A stretch of DNA of 64,000 nucleotides from Daedaleopsis sinensis (lineage: Eukaryota > Basidiomycota > Agaricomycetes > Polyporales > Polyporaceae), in the NCBI GenBank assembly GCA_033807695.1, contig CM066301.1, positions 3,596,001-3,660,000 on the forward strand, given 5' to 3'. The notes under the pieces are model-generated. The model made no database searches, was not told where the DNA came from, and was given only the letters and a program-made list of their open reading frames with translations. The stretch's first letter is position 1. Every line of letters starts with the position of its first letter. Of the stretch, positions 21,993 to 33,553 are shown piece after piece. The position numbers and the translations under genes are program-made.

Positions 21993-23086
21993 GGCCTGAA
22001 GGCGCGCTCTGGGACGCACACACGCACGGCCGGGCGTGCCCAGCACGCCTCGTGTTCACCCGCGGTTCTCTGGAGTCTGGAGTCTGGAGGTTCGCGCTGT
22101 GTGGTCGGTCGCGACGTGTTTGTGGGTGTGTTCGGCCGTCGAACGTCCACATTCACATCCACGGCCACATATGCAATCCGCATCCTCGACTCCGATCGAG
22201 GATCAGGCGAATCGGCGGGCTTAGGTCGACCCCGCGCGCACTGCGGGTTGCGGGTTGCGGTTTGCCACTGCGGCCGCGAGCTTCGTGTCCATTCATCGCG
22301 CAGTGCAGAACGCAGTACGCTGTACGGCCCGGCTCCAGAACCCCGCAACGCAACGCGCCGATCTCAAGGCCCCGGGTGCGTTCTAGGTTCATTCTCGCTC
22401 ACTGCGCTTTGCCTCCCCCTCCTCTCCCTCTTGCTCTGTGTGCATAACACCCTCAAGTTCTCTCCGTCTCCGTCTCCGCCTCCGTCTCCGTCTCTGTCTC
22501 CTGCTCTGTGCCCCGCCCGTTATTTATTTGGCCCCAGCAACACCGGCCCCGCCCAGCCATGTACAGTATACCGTATACATACAGCACCCGCCCCGGCCCC
22601 GGCCCCGTCACGAAGAACACCACGCGAACGTTAACGCCCGTCTTACTACAAGTCACAGCTACAGCACACCTCACCTTCCCGTTCCCTTCCCGCATCCGCA
22701 TCCGCGTCCGCATCCAGATTCCACCCCCATGGCATTTCCGCAGCATGCGCATCGCCCCCTCTCCCGTTCCATTCCCATTCCAGCACCACGCACCCACGTA
22801 GCAGCTAAGTAGCACTATGAAGACTATTCAGTAGCATTTTACGCCGTAGTAAACACGCACACTAGTAGTAGTATCCACCAGCCGCCGCCGCCGCCGCGCC
22901 GCGCGCAATCTGTATCGTATCCCGCCCGTCTCCCGTCTAGCCCGCACCTGCGCTTGCTACTGTCACCCCCGCGCCGTCATGTATACGTACCGCACCACCT
23001 ACTTATGTTACATGTACATGTACATACATACAACATACATACATACATTACCTACATACATACCGTATCCGTATCCTGCAGCTGTT

Positions 23087-23121
<35 letters not shown>

Positions 23122-24745
23122 ACCGCCCTCGCCCTCGCCCGCGCCGTGACCTCATCCCACCCCCCATGTGTATCATACTCATAATCCTCCGTGCCCTCCG
23201 CCGCTGCCAGCTTGTACCGTACGTCCCGCAGTAATACACCGTCGGCCCTCGGGCCTTAAGCTTGGGCTGGACACCTCGAGCCTGTGCACACCCGCGCAAG
23301 AACCGTTAATATTAATGTGCATATTCATGATGGCTAGCGCCCCGGCGCGATTACTAGCTAGATAGTAGATAGCATTAATATTGCATCGACCGCGAGCGGG
23401 CTCATGCGGGCACCGCACATCGTTGAACACAACGAACGCCGCCGACGCCGACAGGGGACCGGGTGTATGTAGCATCCACACAGCCGCAGGGATATTGCAC
23501 GCGGCCCGGGCGACACCCCACAGAGAACGTGAACAAGCCCCTTCGCAAGGACTGGCAGTGGAGGACGATCAGGGCAGGGCGGCTGCATGCGTCGAGGATA
23601 CTTATGCTTCGGAGTCTATGCGCCGCACTCACGCAGCGCTAGCGCTGTCTTAGTCTATGCTCCACCTGCTGCCCGCAGGGGTGATCGTGTAGCGGTCGGG
23701 CCCTGCGGCATTTACATTTATCAAGACCGTAGCGGACGAGGGCGGTGGATATCGGATGCCCACACCGTGACCGAGCACGCCGGGGGCGGCGGGACACGCC
23801 AGTGGGTGTCTGGTGTCAGTGTCACGATCAGAGTGGATACGGGGTGCTATCCGCTGATTCCGCTCGGCCCTCGGGGCCTGACTTACGCTGATCGGGGGTG
23901 CCTCGCGCCGCATGATGGGGCGGGGGGTGTTGACGGGCATTTGTAGGCAGCATGCCTGCGCATGCATACTCACACACGGCGCACATCGACATCGCACATC
24001 GACATCGACATCGACATCGGGCTCGGGGCACGTGGTGATAGCGGAAGGAATTGGCATTGGGATCATGATCAGTACTGAGTACACGCGCTACGTGCGGGCT
24101 GCGACGGGGATGGGGCGGGCGAGATCAGCGGCGGGGAGGAGGACGGATCGGGTCTTGGACAGGACTTGGACGGGCACCAGGCGGGGCGAGGGCGGATCGA
24201 TCGGGACGCGGGGCAGATGCAGACGGGGCGCAGCAGACTGGAGTTGAGATGGCAAGTCAGGAGTCAGGCTGTCTGTATGTAAACCCCCCAACGCGCATCA
24301 CCCATCAACAGCCAATGCTCGAGAGGAGACCCGGGCAGTGGGCAGCCATGAGGTAATATCGGGCGGGGTCTTGTCCAGTTTGTGGTGGGCTGTCCAGCCG
24401 TCATGCCTGTACGCGCAAACGACCATCCCACCCCCAGTGGCTTGATCCGAAGGGTGGGGGACCGGCGTTACGCCTAAGACTAGTACTGTGGTGGGGACGA
24501 CCGCGTCTGTGGCCGGCGCCACGACCGCTGCGGGAGGGCAGTCGGCGGCGAGGCACGCGCGCGCGTCAAGAAAGCGCAGGGGCAGATCACGATGCTGCAG
24601 CAACGGCGGCAGCATGGCGCGTGTCGAGGCGCGACGGGAAGTGCGGCCGTGCTGTCAACCGACATGGAAGGCGAGCTCCAACAAGGGCTGCCAGCACTCG
24701 GCCGCGCGGGAGATGCTGCCTGACGACGCTTCCTGCGGGCGCGGA
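21993..24745. other. Gene-poor spacer rich in microsatellites
   Basis: No gene recognised in about 2.7 kb between the Zn2Cys6 gene and the 3' end of UPF1. Visible repeats: TCTCCG-type run (22461-22500), CCG run (about 22880-22900), CATA/GTACAT tetranucleotides (23011-23073), CCCTGT hexamer (23086-23120) and CATCGA hexamer (23983-24019). ORFs here are short or repeat-driven. The first part should contain the 3' UTR of the regulator gene. Confidence 0.55.
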
Positions 24746-27700
24746 CTAGAAGACGGTAACGCCGCTCTGTGTGCCGGTATATTGCGACTTCATGTCGTCC
24801 AGATCGGTTCCGTCGTCCTGGGACTTGTAATCGTACTGCGACAAGCTGCCCATGTCCGAAGTACCTGCGGTCGACGAGAAGGATGAACGACGCTGCAATC
24901 TATCAGATTGCGAAAACGCCATCCCCACAGGGCGATCGGATGCGCCGACCGCACTGCCTACGACACTCGCGGTATCTGTGCCTGCGGGGCCGGCGTCCTG
25001 CGAGATGATTGAGCTGGCGTAGCTTCCATATGTGCTGCGTTTCGCCCCGTTCTGGCGTGGGGCACCCGGTCCGAACGGACCGGTAGCAGCGAACATAGGA
25101 AGCCCCGAAGAGTATGTTGCCTGAGAGCGGAGGGATTGCACATCGGACGGGATGTATCCCAGTGCATCGTGGGTCCGGTAGAAACTCGCATCGAAACGGT
25201 TGGGAGTCCCGGATCTCCGCCCTATCCATCCGGTAATCGTCAATTGACGTCAGAAATAGCATGAAAAAGTACACGCCAACGCACCGTCGCCCATCACGGT
25301 GTTGTTGCCGAGGTAATCCCTCGCACTTGTCTCATGTCGACGGAATTGGTCCATGGCCTTCCCGAGCGTGCGTCGCGGCTTGCTGAACTGGATCATGCTC
25401 GGCTGAAGGTTGTTGAGCGGCCCTTCAACGAGGCAGTTCTTCTCCTTGTAATGAGTCAGAAGGTGGTGCCACAGCGGATGCTGTTATGTGACATTCAGTA
25501 CGGCAGAATGGATACGGACTTAACGCAACTGAAGGCTTACCTTACTGAGAACCTTCGGGTTTCCGAGAATCACAACGCCGTACTTCGCACGGGTCAACGC
25601 GACGTTCAGCCGTCGCGGGTCGTTCAAGAACCCGATCCCCTGATGCTCGTTGCTCCGGACGCAGCTGAGAATGATGTAGTCCTTTTCGCGACCCTGGAAT
25701 GCGTCGACGCTGGCGACCTCGATCTCCTTGTATAAGTCCTTCTTCAAGGAACCGTTGAACTGCATGTAGTTCACGATGTACGATCGTTGTCCCTCGTATG
25801 GCGTGATCACTCCGATCTGGCGAGGAACCACCCCAGACTTGAAGAACTTGGTAACTATCTTCTCCACGTTAGACGCTTCGGTCCTAACGACAGACGTCAG
25901 ACCAACAACGCGAGTACGTAAATGCATAATGGAGGACTCACCTGTTCAGGAACGATGTGCCGCTCGATGAGATCTCCTCCTGACCCAAGTTCTGATAGAA
26001 GAACATAGGCGTGTCCGGGACGGGCCACGGAAAATCGACGTTCTTCCTCAGCCGCTCGGGGGCAGTAACACCATTCTGAAGCGTCCCTTCATAGAACATG
26101 TTCGAAGGGAATTCCGACAGGCACGGGTGCATGCGATACTGCACTTGCAGACGGATGGGGCGGTTGCCAAGGACAACCAGGCGTTCGAAGAGAGACTGAG
26201 TGAGTCCCGCGCGTGCTGCCTTCTTGTTCATGATGACAGGGCCAAGTTGCTGATCAAAATGCGTCAGTCTAACGTCCGTTTAGCAATTTGGCGGACGCAC
26301 CTGGTGATCTCCGACCATCACCACTTGTTTGCAACCGAGTACTAACGGGATCATGCATTCTATATGCCCGATTAGCACATCAAAGCAAGACACGAGCACG
26401 GCGCGGAGATAACATGCCACGCACCTGGTTCCGCCGCTTGCGTCGCTTCATCGATGAGCACGGTCCTGAACTTCAATTTACTGAGGCGTGGGTCCCCGGC
26501 TCCGACACAAGTGCAGCAAATGACATCGGCAGCACCCAGGATCTCCTTCTCACACTGCCTAATGAGCGCCTTATACTTGCGCTCGTCGTTCGAGCTCAGC
26601 TCCCCTTGTTCGTTCTTGAGCTGGATGAGCTTCTGGAGCTCGACGTGCGTCGTGTTGTTCGCAACTTGCTGGTGCAGCGTCAGGAACGAAACGGAAGAGT
26701 CGAGGGCCTCGCGGGACTTTGCGCTAAGTCGCACGACCTTCATCCCCGTGGCGTGAATCTTCTCAGTCAGCTGGTCGACGGCGACGTTGGATGGCGCGCA
26801 GACAAGCACTTGCCCCGGGTTCATCTTCGCGAGGTGATAGACAATTGACGCGGACGTGACGGTCTTTCCCGTACCCGGCGGGCCTTGAATGAGACTCAGA
26901 GGCTTCTGTAAGACGCTCTTGACGGCATACATCTGCGAATGGTTGAGTTCCGGTAGACCTGGCGCTGAGAACCGCTTTGGCATCTGTGTCCGCAGAACCT
27001 GAGGCTCCAACTCGTGGCCGAGTAGCTTGTGATACTGTACCGCAATATGAGTATATCGCGGTCGTAAAGGGGGAAACAATCAGCGCTCACGATATATCCG
27101 CTGACACTCTTCTCGTCAACGGCGAACGTCTTCATCGCCAACTGCATTCTGTCAAAGCTGGTCGACTTCCACACGAAGTCCGCCGTGTACCCATGTGTTA
27201 TTTCCGTAGGGACGCCTTCAGACCGTCTTAACTCCAACCCTATCTCATCTGAGACGTCTGCACCCGTACGGTCACTTTCCCTGCAAGCGTAGACGTAATG
27301 AAAAAGACATACTGTTCGGAATCTTGATGACATGTCCATCGCCTTCCCATGGCTTGTGAAGGGTGCCATTGTACTTCAGCCGCAGCTCGTCGCCCACGGC
27401 GAGCCGCACTTCGCCGCTCTCTAGCTTAGGCAAGCCGAACCACGCCACACGCTTCTGGTTGAGACCGAGGTCCCAGCGAACGGTTATATCAGTCTGTGTC
27501 TGCGACTCCTTCAGCCGTTTGTCATAGTCAGCTTCAATCTTCACGAGGGGACCAAAGATGTTCTGGTATTGGTAAGCATCTTCATAATGGGTAATCACAG
27601 ACTGCGGTTCGTCGTCCACGCCGGGCTTCTCAAGATCGTCCAGAGTCGCATTAGCATTTTCGCGCCACAAGTCCTCGAGCCGGTTGATCTGCTGGAAGGA

Positions 27701-28500
27701 GATTTGGCGAGACCTGAGCTGCTCCTGTTCGCTCGGCGGCTTCACAAACCAGGACAAGAACGAACGGTCGTCGATGAGCGGAGCCCAGAGCGCTGGATTC
27801 CACGAGATGTCTTTGGATACCGCAGCACACGGTTGGCTGTTGAACTCTATTAGAGACACAATTGACGCCACAGTCTTTGGAGGCAATACGCACCGACAGA
27901 GGAGAACGACGACGGTGTCGCTCTTCGCAGGGATAAATCCAAGCATGAACACATTCTTGCTTCCGCAATTATAGCACTCTGGTATGGTCTCTCCGAGCGG
28001 GCTTTCGCTGTGCAGGATGACCTCCTTGTGTTTCGCGCGGACGAGATGGTTCACGATGTGCGAGGCGGAGGTATTCCCTCTGGAGTTGCAGAACCACTTC
28101 GAGCAGATGAGGCACTTCACTACAGAGGCGGGCGAGTGGATACCACAGTAGCTGAGAAAGCGTAAGAGACAGCATATACCCATCCGGTACCGCAGCTGAC
28201 TCACCTGCATGCATGAGGAGGAAGATCAACCTGACCCTCGTCCTTCAAGTCGTCCAGAACAGCGTCGAAGTCTTCATCTATGGCCAGTCGTCCAGTCTTC
28301 TGGACTTGTGGGTGGGAGTGCCCGTTGGGCGAAGAGGTAAAAGAGCGATCGTCGGTAATGGATAGACCCTCGAGGTCGACCGGAATCTGGCTCTGGCTAG
28401 TCGTATTTGCAGTGTAGACGGAGGAGGTGTCGTCAACGACACTCATGCCTCCTCCATATGAGGAGGCCGAGTCGTATTGGAAGTTTTCGAACGTGTCCAT
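24746..28500 (-). CDS. UPF1: UPF1/NAM7 RNA helicase, nonsense-mediated decay
   Basis: Ten exons encode 1,078 residues: 28205-28500, 27894-28151, 27313-27836, 27091-27257, 26425-27034, 26301-26359, 25942-26249, 25541-25883, 25285-25480, 24746-25221. Upf1 is the ATP-dependent 5'-3' helicase that marks mRNAs with premature stops for decay. The N-terminal Cys/His zinc domain begins [18 protein letters not shown] and binds Upf2 in the family. The superfamily 1 core shows GPPGTGKT (Walker A, near residue 465), [11 protein letters not shown] (motif II), VMVGDHQQLGPV (motif III) and [15 protein letters not shown] (motif IV), then [19 protein letters not shown] and [13 protein letters not shown] (motifs V and VI). 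The [20 protein letters not shown] block precedes the helicase. The C-terminal tail is Ser/Gln-rich with SQ sites. The start is ATG 28500, opening [10 protein letters not shown]. The exon 4 acceptor is the GTGCAG ending at 27258. Confidence 0.97.
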
Positions 28501-28731
28501 GGTGGAGGTGTGCACGAACGGAAGGGAGAGGAAGAGAGAGGACTGCAGGTACCGAAACCCATCTGGATTTCCTGCTTAGTCGCGCGCGTACCTCGTCATC
28601 CATGTGGCTCTCACGTGGCGGAGGAGGAGATCGGCACGTGCACCACATGCGCCCGCCGCCGCTGCGTTCTGGCCGTTCTCAAGAAGTCTTACTATTAGTG
28701 AGGCCTCCTCATCTCTAATCCTCACCATTCG
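28501..28731. promoter_or_regulatory. Short bidirectional promoter, UPF1 / HYPK
   Basis: Only 231 bases separate the divergent start codons of UPF1 (28500) and the HYPK-like gene (28732). Both promoters and leaders must share this space. It contains CACGTG (E-box core) within GATCGGCACGTGCACC near 28,635 and a CTCACGTGG at 28,610. No TATA box is clear. Confidence 0.55.
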
Positions 28732-29121
28732 ATGGCAGCGCTACGCAGCAATGGTCGGCCTGAGCCTGAAGTCATCGCAAATGTATGCATACCTAGCATA
28801 TTATCCGATCGAGACTCTCATAATCACAACGTATTAGTTCGCCGATGGAAACTCATACTCAAAGGGCAAATTAGAAGAAGCCTTCCGTACCCTCCGCCTC
28901 GACAAACCATACCCCAAGCCTGCGAAAGCTGCACCTAGCCATTTCAAGTCTGAGGACATCGACTTGATTGTGAGTATTCATGAACTGGAGCGATAGTTGC
29001 ACGGTATCAAGCGACATGCTAGGTTCAGGAGTTCGAAGTTAATCGCGCACAAGCTGAGAAGATACTCGGGGAAGCGGATGGCAAAGTAACGGAGGCTCTA
29101 CAACGATTAGTAGCAGTATGA
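28732..29121 (+). CDS. HYPK: HYPK-like protein with NAC-alpha-type UBA domain
   Basis: Three exons, 28732-28782, 28838-28969 and 29023-29121, encode 93 residues. The C-terminal half (SEDIDLIVQEFEVNRAQAEK, then ILGEADGKVTEALQRLV) is the UBA-like helical bundle of HYPK and NAC alpha. The middle has the basic YSKGKLEEAFRTLRLDKPYP segment. HYPK is known to bind and regulate the NatA N-terminal acetyltransferase at the ribosome and to act as a small chaperone. Size fits the family (about 90-130 residues). Introns have GTATGC and GTGAGT donors. It shares a 231-bp divergent promoter with UPF1, so two factors acting around translation sit back to back; whether they are co-regulated is not shown by sequence. 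Confidence 0.85.
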
Positions 29122-29196
29122 CCGATATCCTATGCGTGCCGTATGAGTATCGTATGTCATGTGGCACTGCTACACGTATACGACCCGGACAGCAAA

Positions 29197-30405
29197 CTAA
29201 ATCGACGAGGGCGAACCGGTGATTCCCTGCAAAGCGGTTAACAGATTTTTTCCGGGCTCTTGGGAAATGGTGAAGGAGGGGGCAGGCTGTGGTACATGTC
29301 GTGCATGAGTGATGTTGACCCCGTTATTTTGTGACCTTTTCCGCTCTCCCGGCTGCGCGACGTAGTCTCTTGAACCCGGAGTGTGCGGGTTTGGCAGCCT
29401 GTACTCGACGCGACCGCCCTCGGCGAATACGTTCGCAATCAGTCGTGTACCCTCTAGACCTTGCGGACGGGGACCGACAGTGGTGGGGAGGTGTTTCAAC
29501 GTGACGTCGTTGAACCGGAACGTCGAGACGGGTTCCGTGTCTTCACCGCGATCGCCATTCTTCAGGTACGACACCATACCGGCGGAAGTGACCAGATTGC
29601 CTTTGCCGACGTTGTCGGGGAGCACGCGACCGATGTGAGGCTTGGTGGTATAGCGGAGGTCGACATTGGATGAGTGATTGTAGGAAAGACCACCGAACCG
29701 ATGAGGCTGCTGCTGAATATAGCGAGGGCGGCGAGCATGGTACTCCTCGTAGGCGTGGGTTTCGAGGAATTCCTTGAAGTCATCGCCATGACTGATCGAC
29801 GTGCGGAAGAGGGTCCTACCTCCGGGCTGCACGCCGCGCTTGCGAGCGACATACTGCTCGAATGCAGGGCGTAGTTCCCTGAGCCGTACGAGGTATCGCT
29901 GGAACTCGCGCTCTGACATGGCATCGAAGTTCGGGATCGCAGATGTCCGCGGCTTGTCCTCCACCTCCACCTCCTGCTCCATGCTTTGCATCTGCTCCTC
30001 ACTCTCCGCCTGCTCCTCGCATTCTTCCGCAGCCTGTCCCGTTTCGACCAGTCTCGTGAACTCCGAGTCAACCACGAAGTTGGCCTCCAAGTCCGTTGCG
30101 CCCACTTTGCCCTCCCAATTCCTGTTCTGTAGGACTGGCTTCACTCCTGTCTCGTCCCACATCTTGATCCATCTGCCCTCCGATTCCGCGCTACGCCAGA
30201 CGGTTTGTTGTTCTCGGGAGTCAACGGCCTGAACAGTGATGTGTGCGTTCCTCCGACGGATAGCCAAAGGACGCTTTAGGCCGAAGTTGCCACGTGCAGC
30301 ATGACCATCGAACGAGGTGTAGACCTGGCCGATGCGGGGATCAAATGACGCGAATTTTGACCGTCGCAGGAGAGCAGCGAACTGAGACGGAGGAGGCGTA
30401 GCCAT
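29197..30405 (-). CDS. MRP51: Mitochondrial small-subunit ribosomal protein Mrp51
   Basis: A single exon of 402 residues from ATG 30405. The N-terminus FAALLRRSKFASFDPRIGQV and the following block GNFGLKRPL match the fungal Mrp51 family (bS1m), which sits at the mRNA exit region of the mitoribosome small subunit and helps recruit mitochondrial mRNAs. Other visible blocks are EGRWIKMWDETGVKPV, RTSISHGDDFKEFLETH and HPTYQ-like basic segments replaced here by HAYEEYHARRPRYIQQQPHR. The N-terminal region is Arg/Ser-rich with few acids, fitting mitochondrial import. The central part has an acidic Glu-rich insert (EECEEQAESEEQMQSMEQE). It converges with the HYPK-like gene, 75 bases between stops. 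Confidence 0.88.
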   Translation of the reverse strand: MATPPPSQFAALLRRSKFASFDPRIGQVYTSFDGHAARGNFGLKRPLAIRRRNAHITVQAVDSREQQTVWRSAESEGRWIKMWDETGVKPVLQNRNWEGKVGATDLEANFVVDSEFTRLVETGQAAEECEEQAESEEQMQSMEQEVEVEDKPRTSAIPNFDAMSEREFQRYLVRLRELRPAFEQYVARKRGVQPGGRTLFRTSISHGDDFKEFLETHAYEEYHARRPRYIQQQPHRFGGLSYNHSSNVDLRYTTKPHIGRVLPDNVGKGNLVTSAGMVSYLKNGDRGEDTEPVSTFRFNDVTLKHLPTTVGPRPQGLEGTRLIANVFAEGGRVEYRLPNPHTPGSRDYVAQPGERKRSQNNGVNITHARHVPQPAPSFTISQEPGKNLLTALQGITGSPSSI

Positions 30406-31422
30406 ATAGACTGGACTTTGTCGAAAGTGTTGTGACACGCATGAGCGCCTACACCCTACGTTGCGCGGACTTTGAACACGCTTGTCGCCGCCTCGGTAAG
30501 TGCCGCGACGCCTTTTTATACCCAGCGCGCTACCACATTGTTTCTTCCAAACCTCGACGTTAAATTGCTGTCCTATCCTTGCTTGCCCTCACAGGCGTTG
30601 CTTCCCGTAGGTTGGACGGTCCAGACAAGCGTCGTAGAGGAACGGGATGTCTCAAAAACAATCTTTGCTGATTGCTTCTCCCTTTGGTCGAGAGGCGAGG
30701 ACGCAGGATCACCTGGAGATCATCTACATTCTATGTACTCACGGAAGGCGATGGTATGAAGTTTTGGGAATCGTGTATGAATGTGAGTGCTCTTGTTTGC
30801 TGTCCAGATGCACGGAGGAGCTTGTGACGAAAAACCTGGTAACATAACGCACCTACTTTTTGTCAACCGCTCGCGATGGTGAACTTGGTCTTAGCCATTG
30901 GCTGGACAAGGGTTGCCGTCGTGTACCGCTGGTTGCACGTCGAATGGCTTTTCATCTGTGGGGTGCGATTGAAGAGGTAAAGGCGAGGCTGAAGCATTCT
31001 TCCGGGCATCTGGACTGGCTTTCATACTGTTGCGACACGCTTTCTGATCCTGTTGCAGCTACTATTGTCAACGTCTTCCCCTCAGGCCGAGGTGGGCATT
31101 CGTGGAGGAATGGGATGCGATGGATACGGTGTATGTACAGTAGACGGAACTGTCGGGTTCAGGTGGAATATATTGCGCTGCGGTTGGCACAGAAAAGTTT
31201 TGATTTGAGAGCGGGCGCCACAGGAGCGGGATCGAGAGGCGCCTGCGGAAGGCGCAATGGGCGATGCGAAGAGCGGGCAAAGGATTCGTTGGTGGTTCGC
31301 TCTTCGCCTAACGCCCACCACAACCACCCGCTGCCTTCTCCAGTCGGTCGCTGCTCAGCTGTCCGACATAGCTGGCAAGCTCATCGTCCCCGCCACGTCC
31401 TGTCTGGCTCCCGGTACTCGTT
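30406..31422. promoter_or_regulatory. Divergent promoter region, MRP51 / nucleotide-sugar transporter
   Basis: About 1 kb between ATG 30405 (-) and ATG 31423 (+). Splice-like signals on the plus strand (donor GTAAGT at 30496 with acceptor CACAG ending at 30594; donor GTAACA near 30839 with TCTTAG near 30894) suggest a plus-strand transcript here, either a spliced leader or a small gene. A separate entry covers the best small ORF. Confidence 0.4.
30441..30671 (+). CDS. Possible small spliced ORF, 43 residues
   Basis: Exons 30441-30495 and 30595-30671 join in frame from ATG to TGA and give a Cys/Arg-rich peptide beginning MSAYTLRCADFEHACRRLG. The donor is GTAAGT and the acceptor CCCTCACAG, both good. 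The start codon lies only 35 bases from the divergent MRP51 start. I recognise no family, and a peptide this short can arise by chance, so it may instead be a spliced non-coding leader. Confidence 0.25.
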
Positions 31423-33122
31423 ATGGCCTCCCAGTCCCCTCTACCGCGTAGACCTTCCCCCCTCGGCGTGTCGGCCCCGCCCTCGCCAGACGTTTACCAC
31501 CGAACGTATTCAGTCACACGTACATCTTCATCCGTCTCTCTCAACGAGTCGATTGCCTCAAGGGCACCGTCGTCGCGCTCCAGTCCCCGGCTCAAGCCCA
31601 CACTGCCCCCTCTTGACCCCGAGGTCTTGCCATCAATTCATACCTCAGGGATTGCGAATAGCTCGGACAGTGGCCCGACGGTGTGCGGTCTCCCGCTGAA
31701 ATATGTCTCGTGAGTCTCTCCTACCTGCCAGCCTACCAACGTATCTCAAATATCCGTGACCCGGTGACCAATAGGCTCGTCACTCTTGCGGTGCAGAATG
31801 CGGCCCTGTCGATCGTCATGCACTATTCGCGCGTGTCAACGCCTGCAGCCCAGTCCTATTCCCCCGCGACTGCAGTGCTTTTGAACGAGTTGCTCAAGGG
31901 TTCAATATCCTTCGTTGTCGCGTTCTTACGCATCGCATACGCCTCCGACGTGGCGCACCTCGGTATGGCTGGCTGGTTCTACGCGCTCCGGCGCGTCTGC
32001 CAGGAAGTTTTCAGCCCGGACTGCTGGAAGTTGTCCATCCCCGCGCTGCTTTACGTAGTGCAGAACTCGCTCCAGTTCGTCGCTATCAGCAACTTGCCCG
32101 TCGCCACGTTCCAGGTCACCTACCAGATGAAGATCCTTACCACCGCCGCCTTCTCCGTCGCGCTTCTCCGGAAAAAGCTGTCGTCATCGAAATGGCTCTC
32201 CCTCTTCTTCCTGGCCCTAGGAGTAGGCATCGTCCAGCTTCAGACCGTCGGCACTAAGCCCCCTGCGAACGTCGAGGTCGGAAGCGCGCACGACTCTGCG
32301 CCGATGCATATCCACATCATGAGCCCTTTGAAGGGGTTTGGCGCGGTCACAGCAGCATGCTTTACGTCTGGTCTTGCCGGTGTATACTTCGAGATGGTAC
32401 TCAAAAACTCGAAAGCGGACTTGTGGGTCCGTAACGTCCAGCTATCATTATTTTCCCTCCCTCCCGCCATATTCCCTCTCTTTTTCCAACCATACCACCC
32501 CGCCCATGGTGGCATCTGGGCAAACCTGCTCAGGCACTTCGGACTTTGGGCCTGGGCGACGGTCAGCATTCAAGTACTCGGCGGCCTGATCACCGCAATT
32601 GTCATCAAATACTCCGATAATATCCTCAAGGGCTTCGCGACTAGCTTGTCCATCGTCATATCCTTCCTCGCGTCCGTCGTTCTATTCGGGTTCTACATCA
32701 CTCCCTCGTTCGTTGTTGGTTCCACCGTCGTGCTCGTGGCTACGTGGATGTACAACCAGCCACCTGGCAAGGAGCTCGTCGCTATCACCAGCGTCATGCC
32801 TGGCAAACAGTTAACTCCGTCGTTCTCCGGGACACCTGTTAGCCCCGATGCGCCCATCCTCGGACAGTTTGCTTCGGAGAAGAAGAGAGGCTCGCCCTTC
32901 GCCAGTCCGCGCGCGTTCGCCAGTGCGCTCGGAGTTGCCAGCGCAGAGAAGCCGGACACTGACCAAGGCTATTTCGGGGAGACGTTGGATACTGGTCGTT
33001 ATCTTAGCGCACCTTACGGCTCGCCATGGCCATCCCGGACGCCCTCCCCTATCCCCACCCCACCTTACCCTCCCCACAGCGCCGCCTCGCAAAGCTCCCA
33101 AAATCTCGGGCGGCGGTCATAA
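31423..33122 (+). CDS. Nucleotide-sugar transporter, UDP-galactose/UDP-GlcNAc type (SLC35A)
   Basis: Two exons (31423-31709, 31775-33122) encode 544 residues. The family exchanges cytosolic UDP-sugars for luminal UMP in the Golgi or ER, supplying glycosyltransferases. The core has about ten hydrophobic segments and the diagnostic blocks LTLAVQNAALSIVMHYSR-like start, SNLPVATFQVTYQMKILTTA, GVGIVQLQ, GLAGVYFEMVLKNS, LWVRNVQLSLFS and IVIKYSDNILKGFATSLSIV. These resemble UDP-galactose and UDP-GlcNAc carriers (S. pombe Gms1, human SLC35A2/A3). A long Ser/Pro-rich cytosolic N-terminus of about 95 residues precedes the first membrane span, and a Pro/Ser tail of about 110 residues follows the last. 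Substrate cannot be fixed from sequence alone. The intron is GTGAGT to AATAG. Confidence 0.92.
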
Positions 33123-33553
33123 TACAACCTACTGTACACGACCAGCCTAGCTTTTTACTAGCTCATGAGTTCGCACACGATACCCACAACATTTGCAAAG
33201 ACTCTTGCCGCACGTAGACGTTGCCCTGACCTATTACACACACGTTATCCGGGTACATAAGACTGCGCTGCTGCTGCTGCGCACCACCTACTACGGGTAC
33301 GGATAACACCGTAACATACAATAGTTGGTCTTACTGTATAATGTCTCTCGCTCCTTGCTCGATCGCGCTCTGCTGTGTCCTTGTTCACGCATACCCTTTG
33401 AATTGGAGCAAATCGCGAGTAGTCGCGAGTCCGCGTTTGAGACGTACTATGTGCCGTATTGCGAGCGCTTCTATTCTTAGTCCGAGAAAGTCGCACTGGT
33501 TGGCACGGCAGTCCGGGCCTGGGTAGACGCCGAGGTAGCTACCGCCAACGACC
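33123..33553. other. Intergenic spacer
   Basis: 431 bases between two plus-strand genes, holding the transporter 3' UTR and the MDM12 promoter. A CTGCTG run at 33,268-33,280 is the only repeat seen. No gene. Confidence 0.45.

Noticed and set aside
23011..24019. CRISPR-like or telomere-like arrays
   Set aside because: The repeats are simple tetra- and hexanucleotides without spacers and do not match telomeric TTAGGG.
27283..27312. Nearer acceptor (CTTGCAG, ending at 27283) for UPF1 intron 3
   Set aside because: It puts the next exon out of frame; the later GTGCAG acceptor restores the conserved SDEIGLELR frame.
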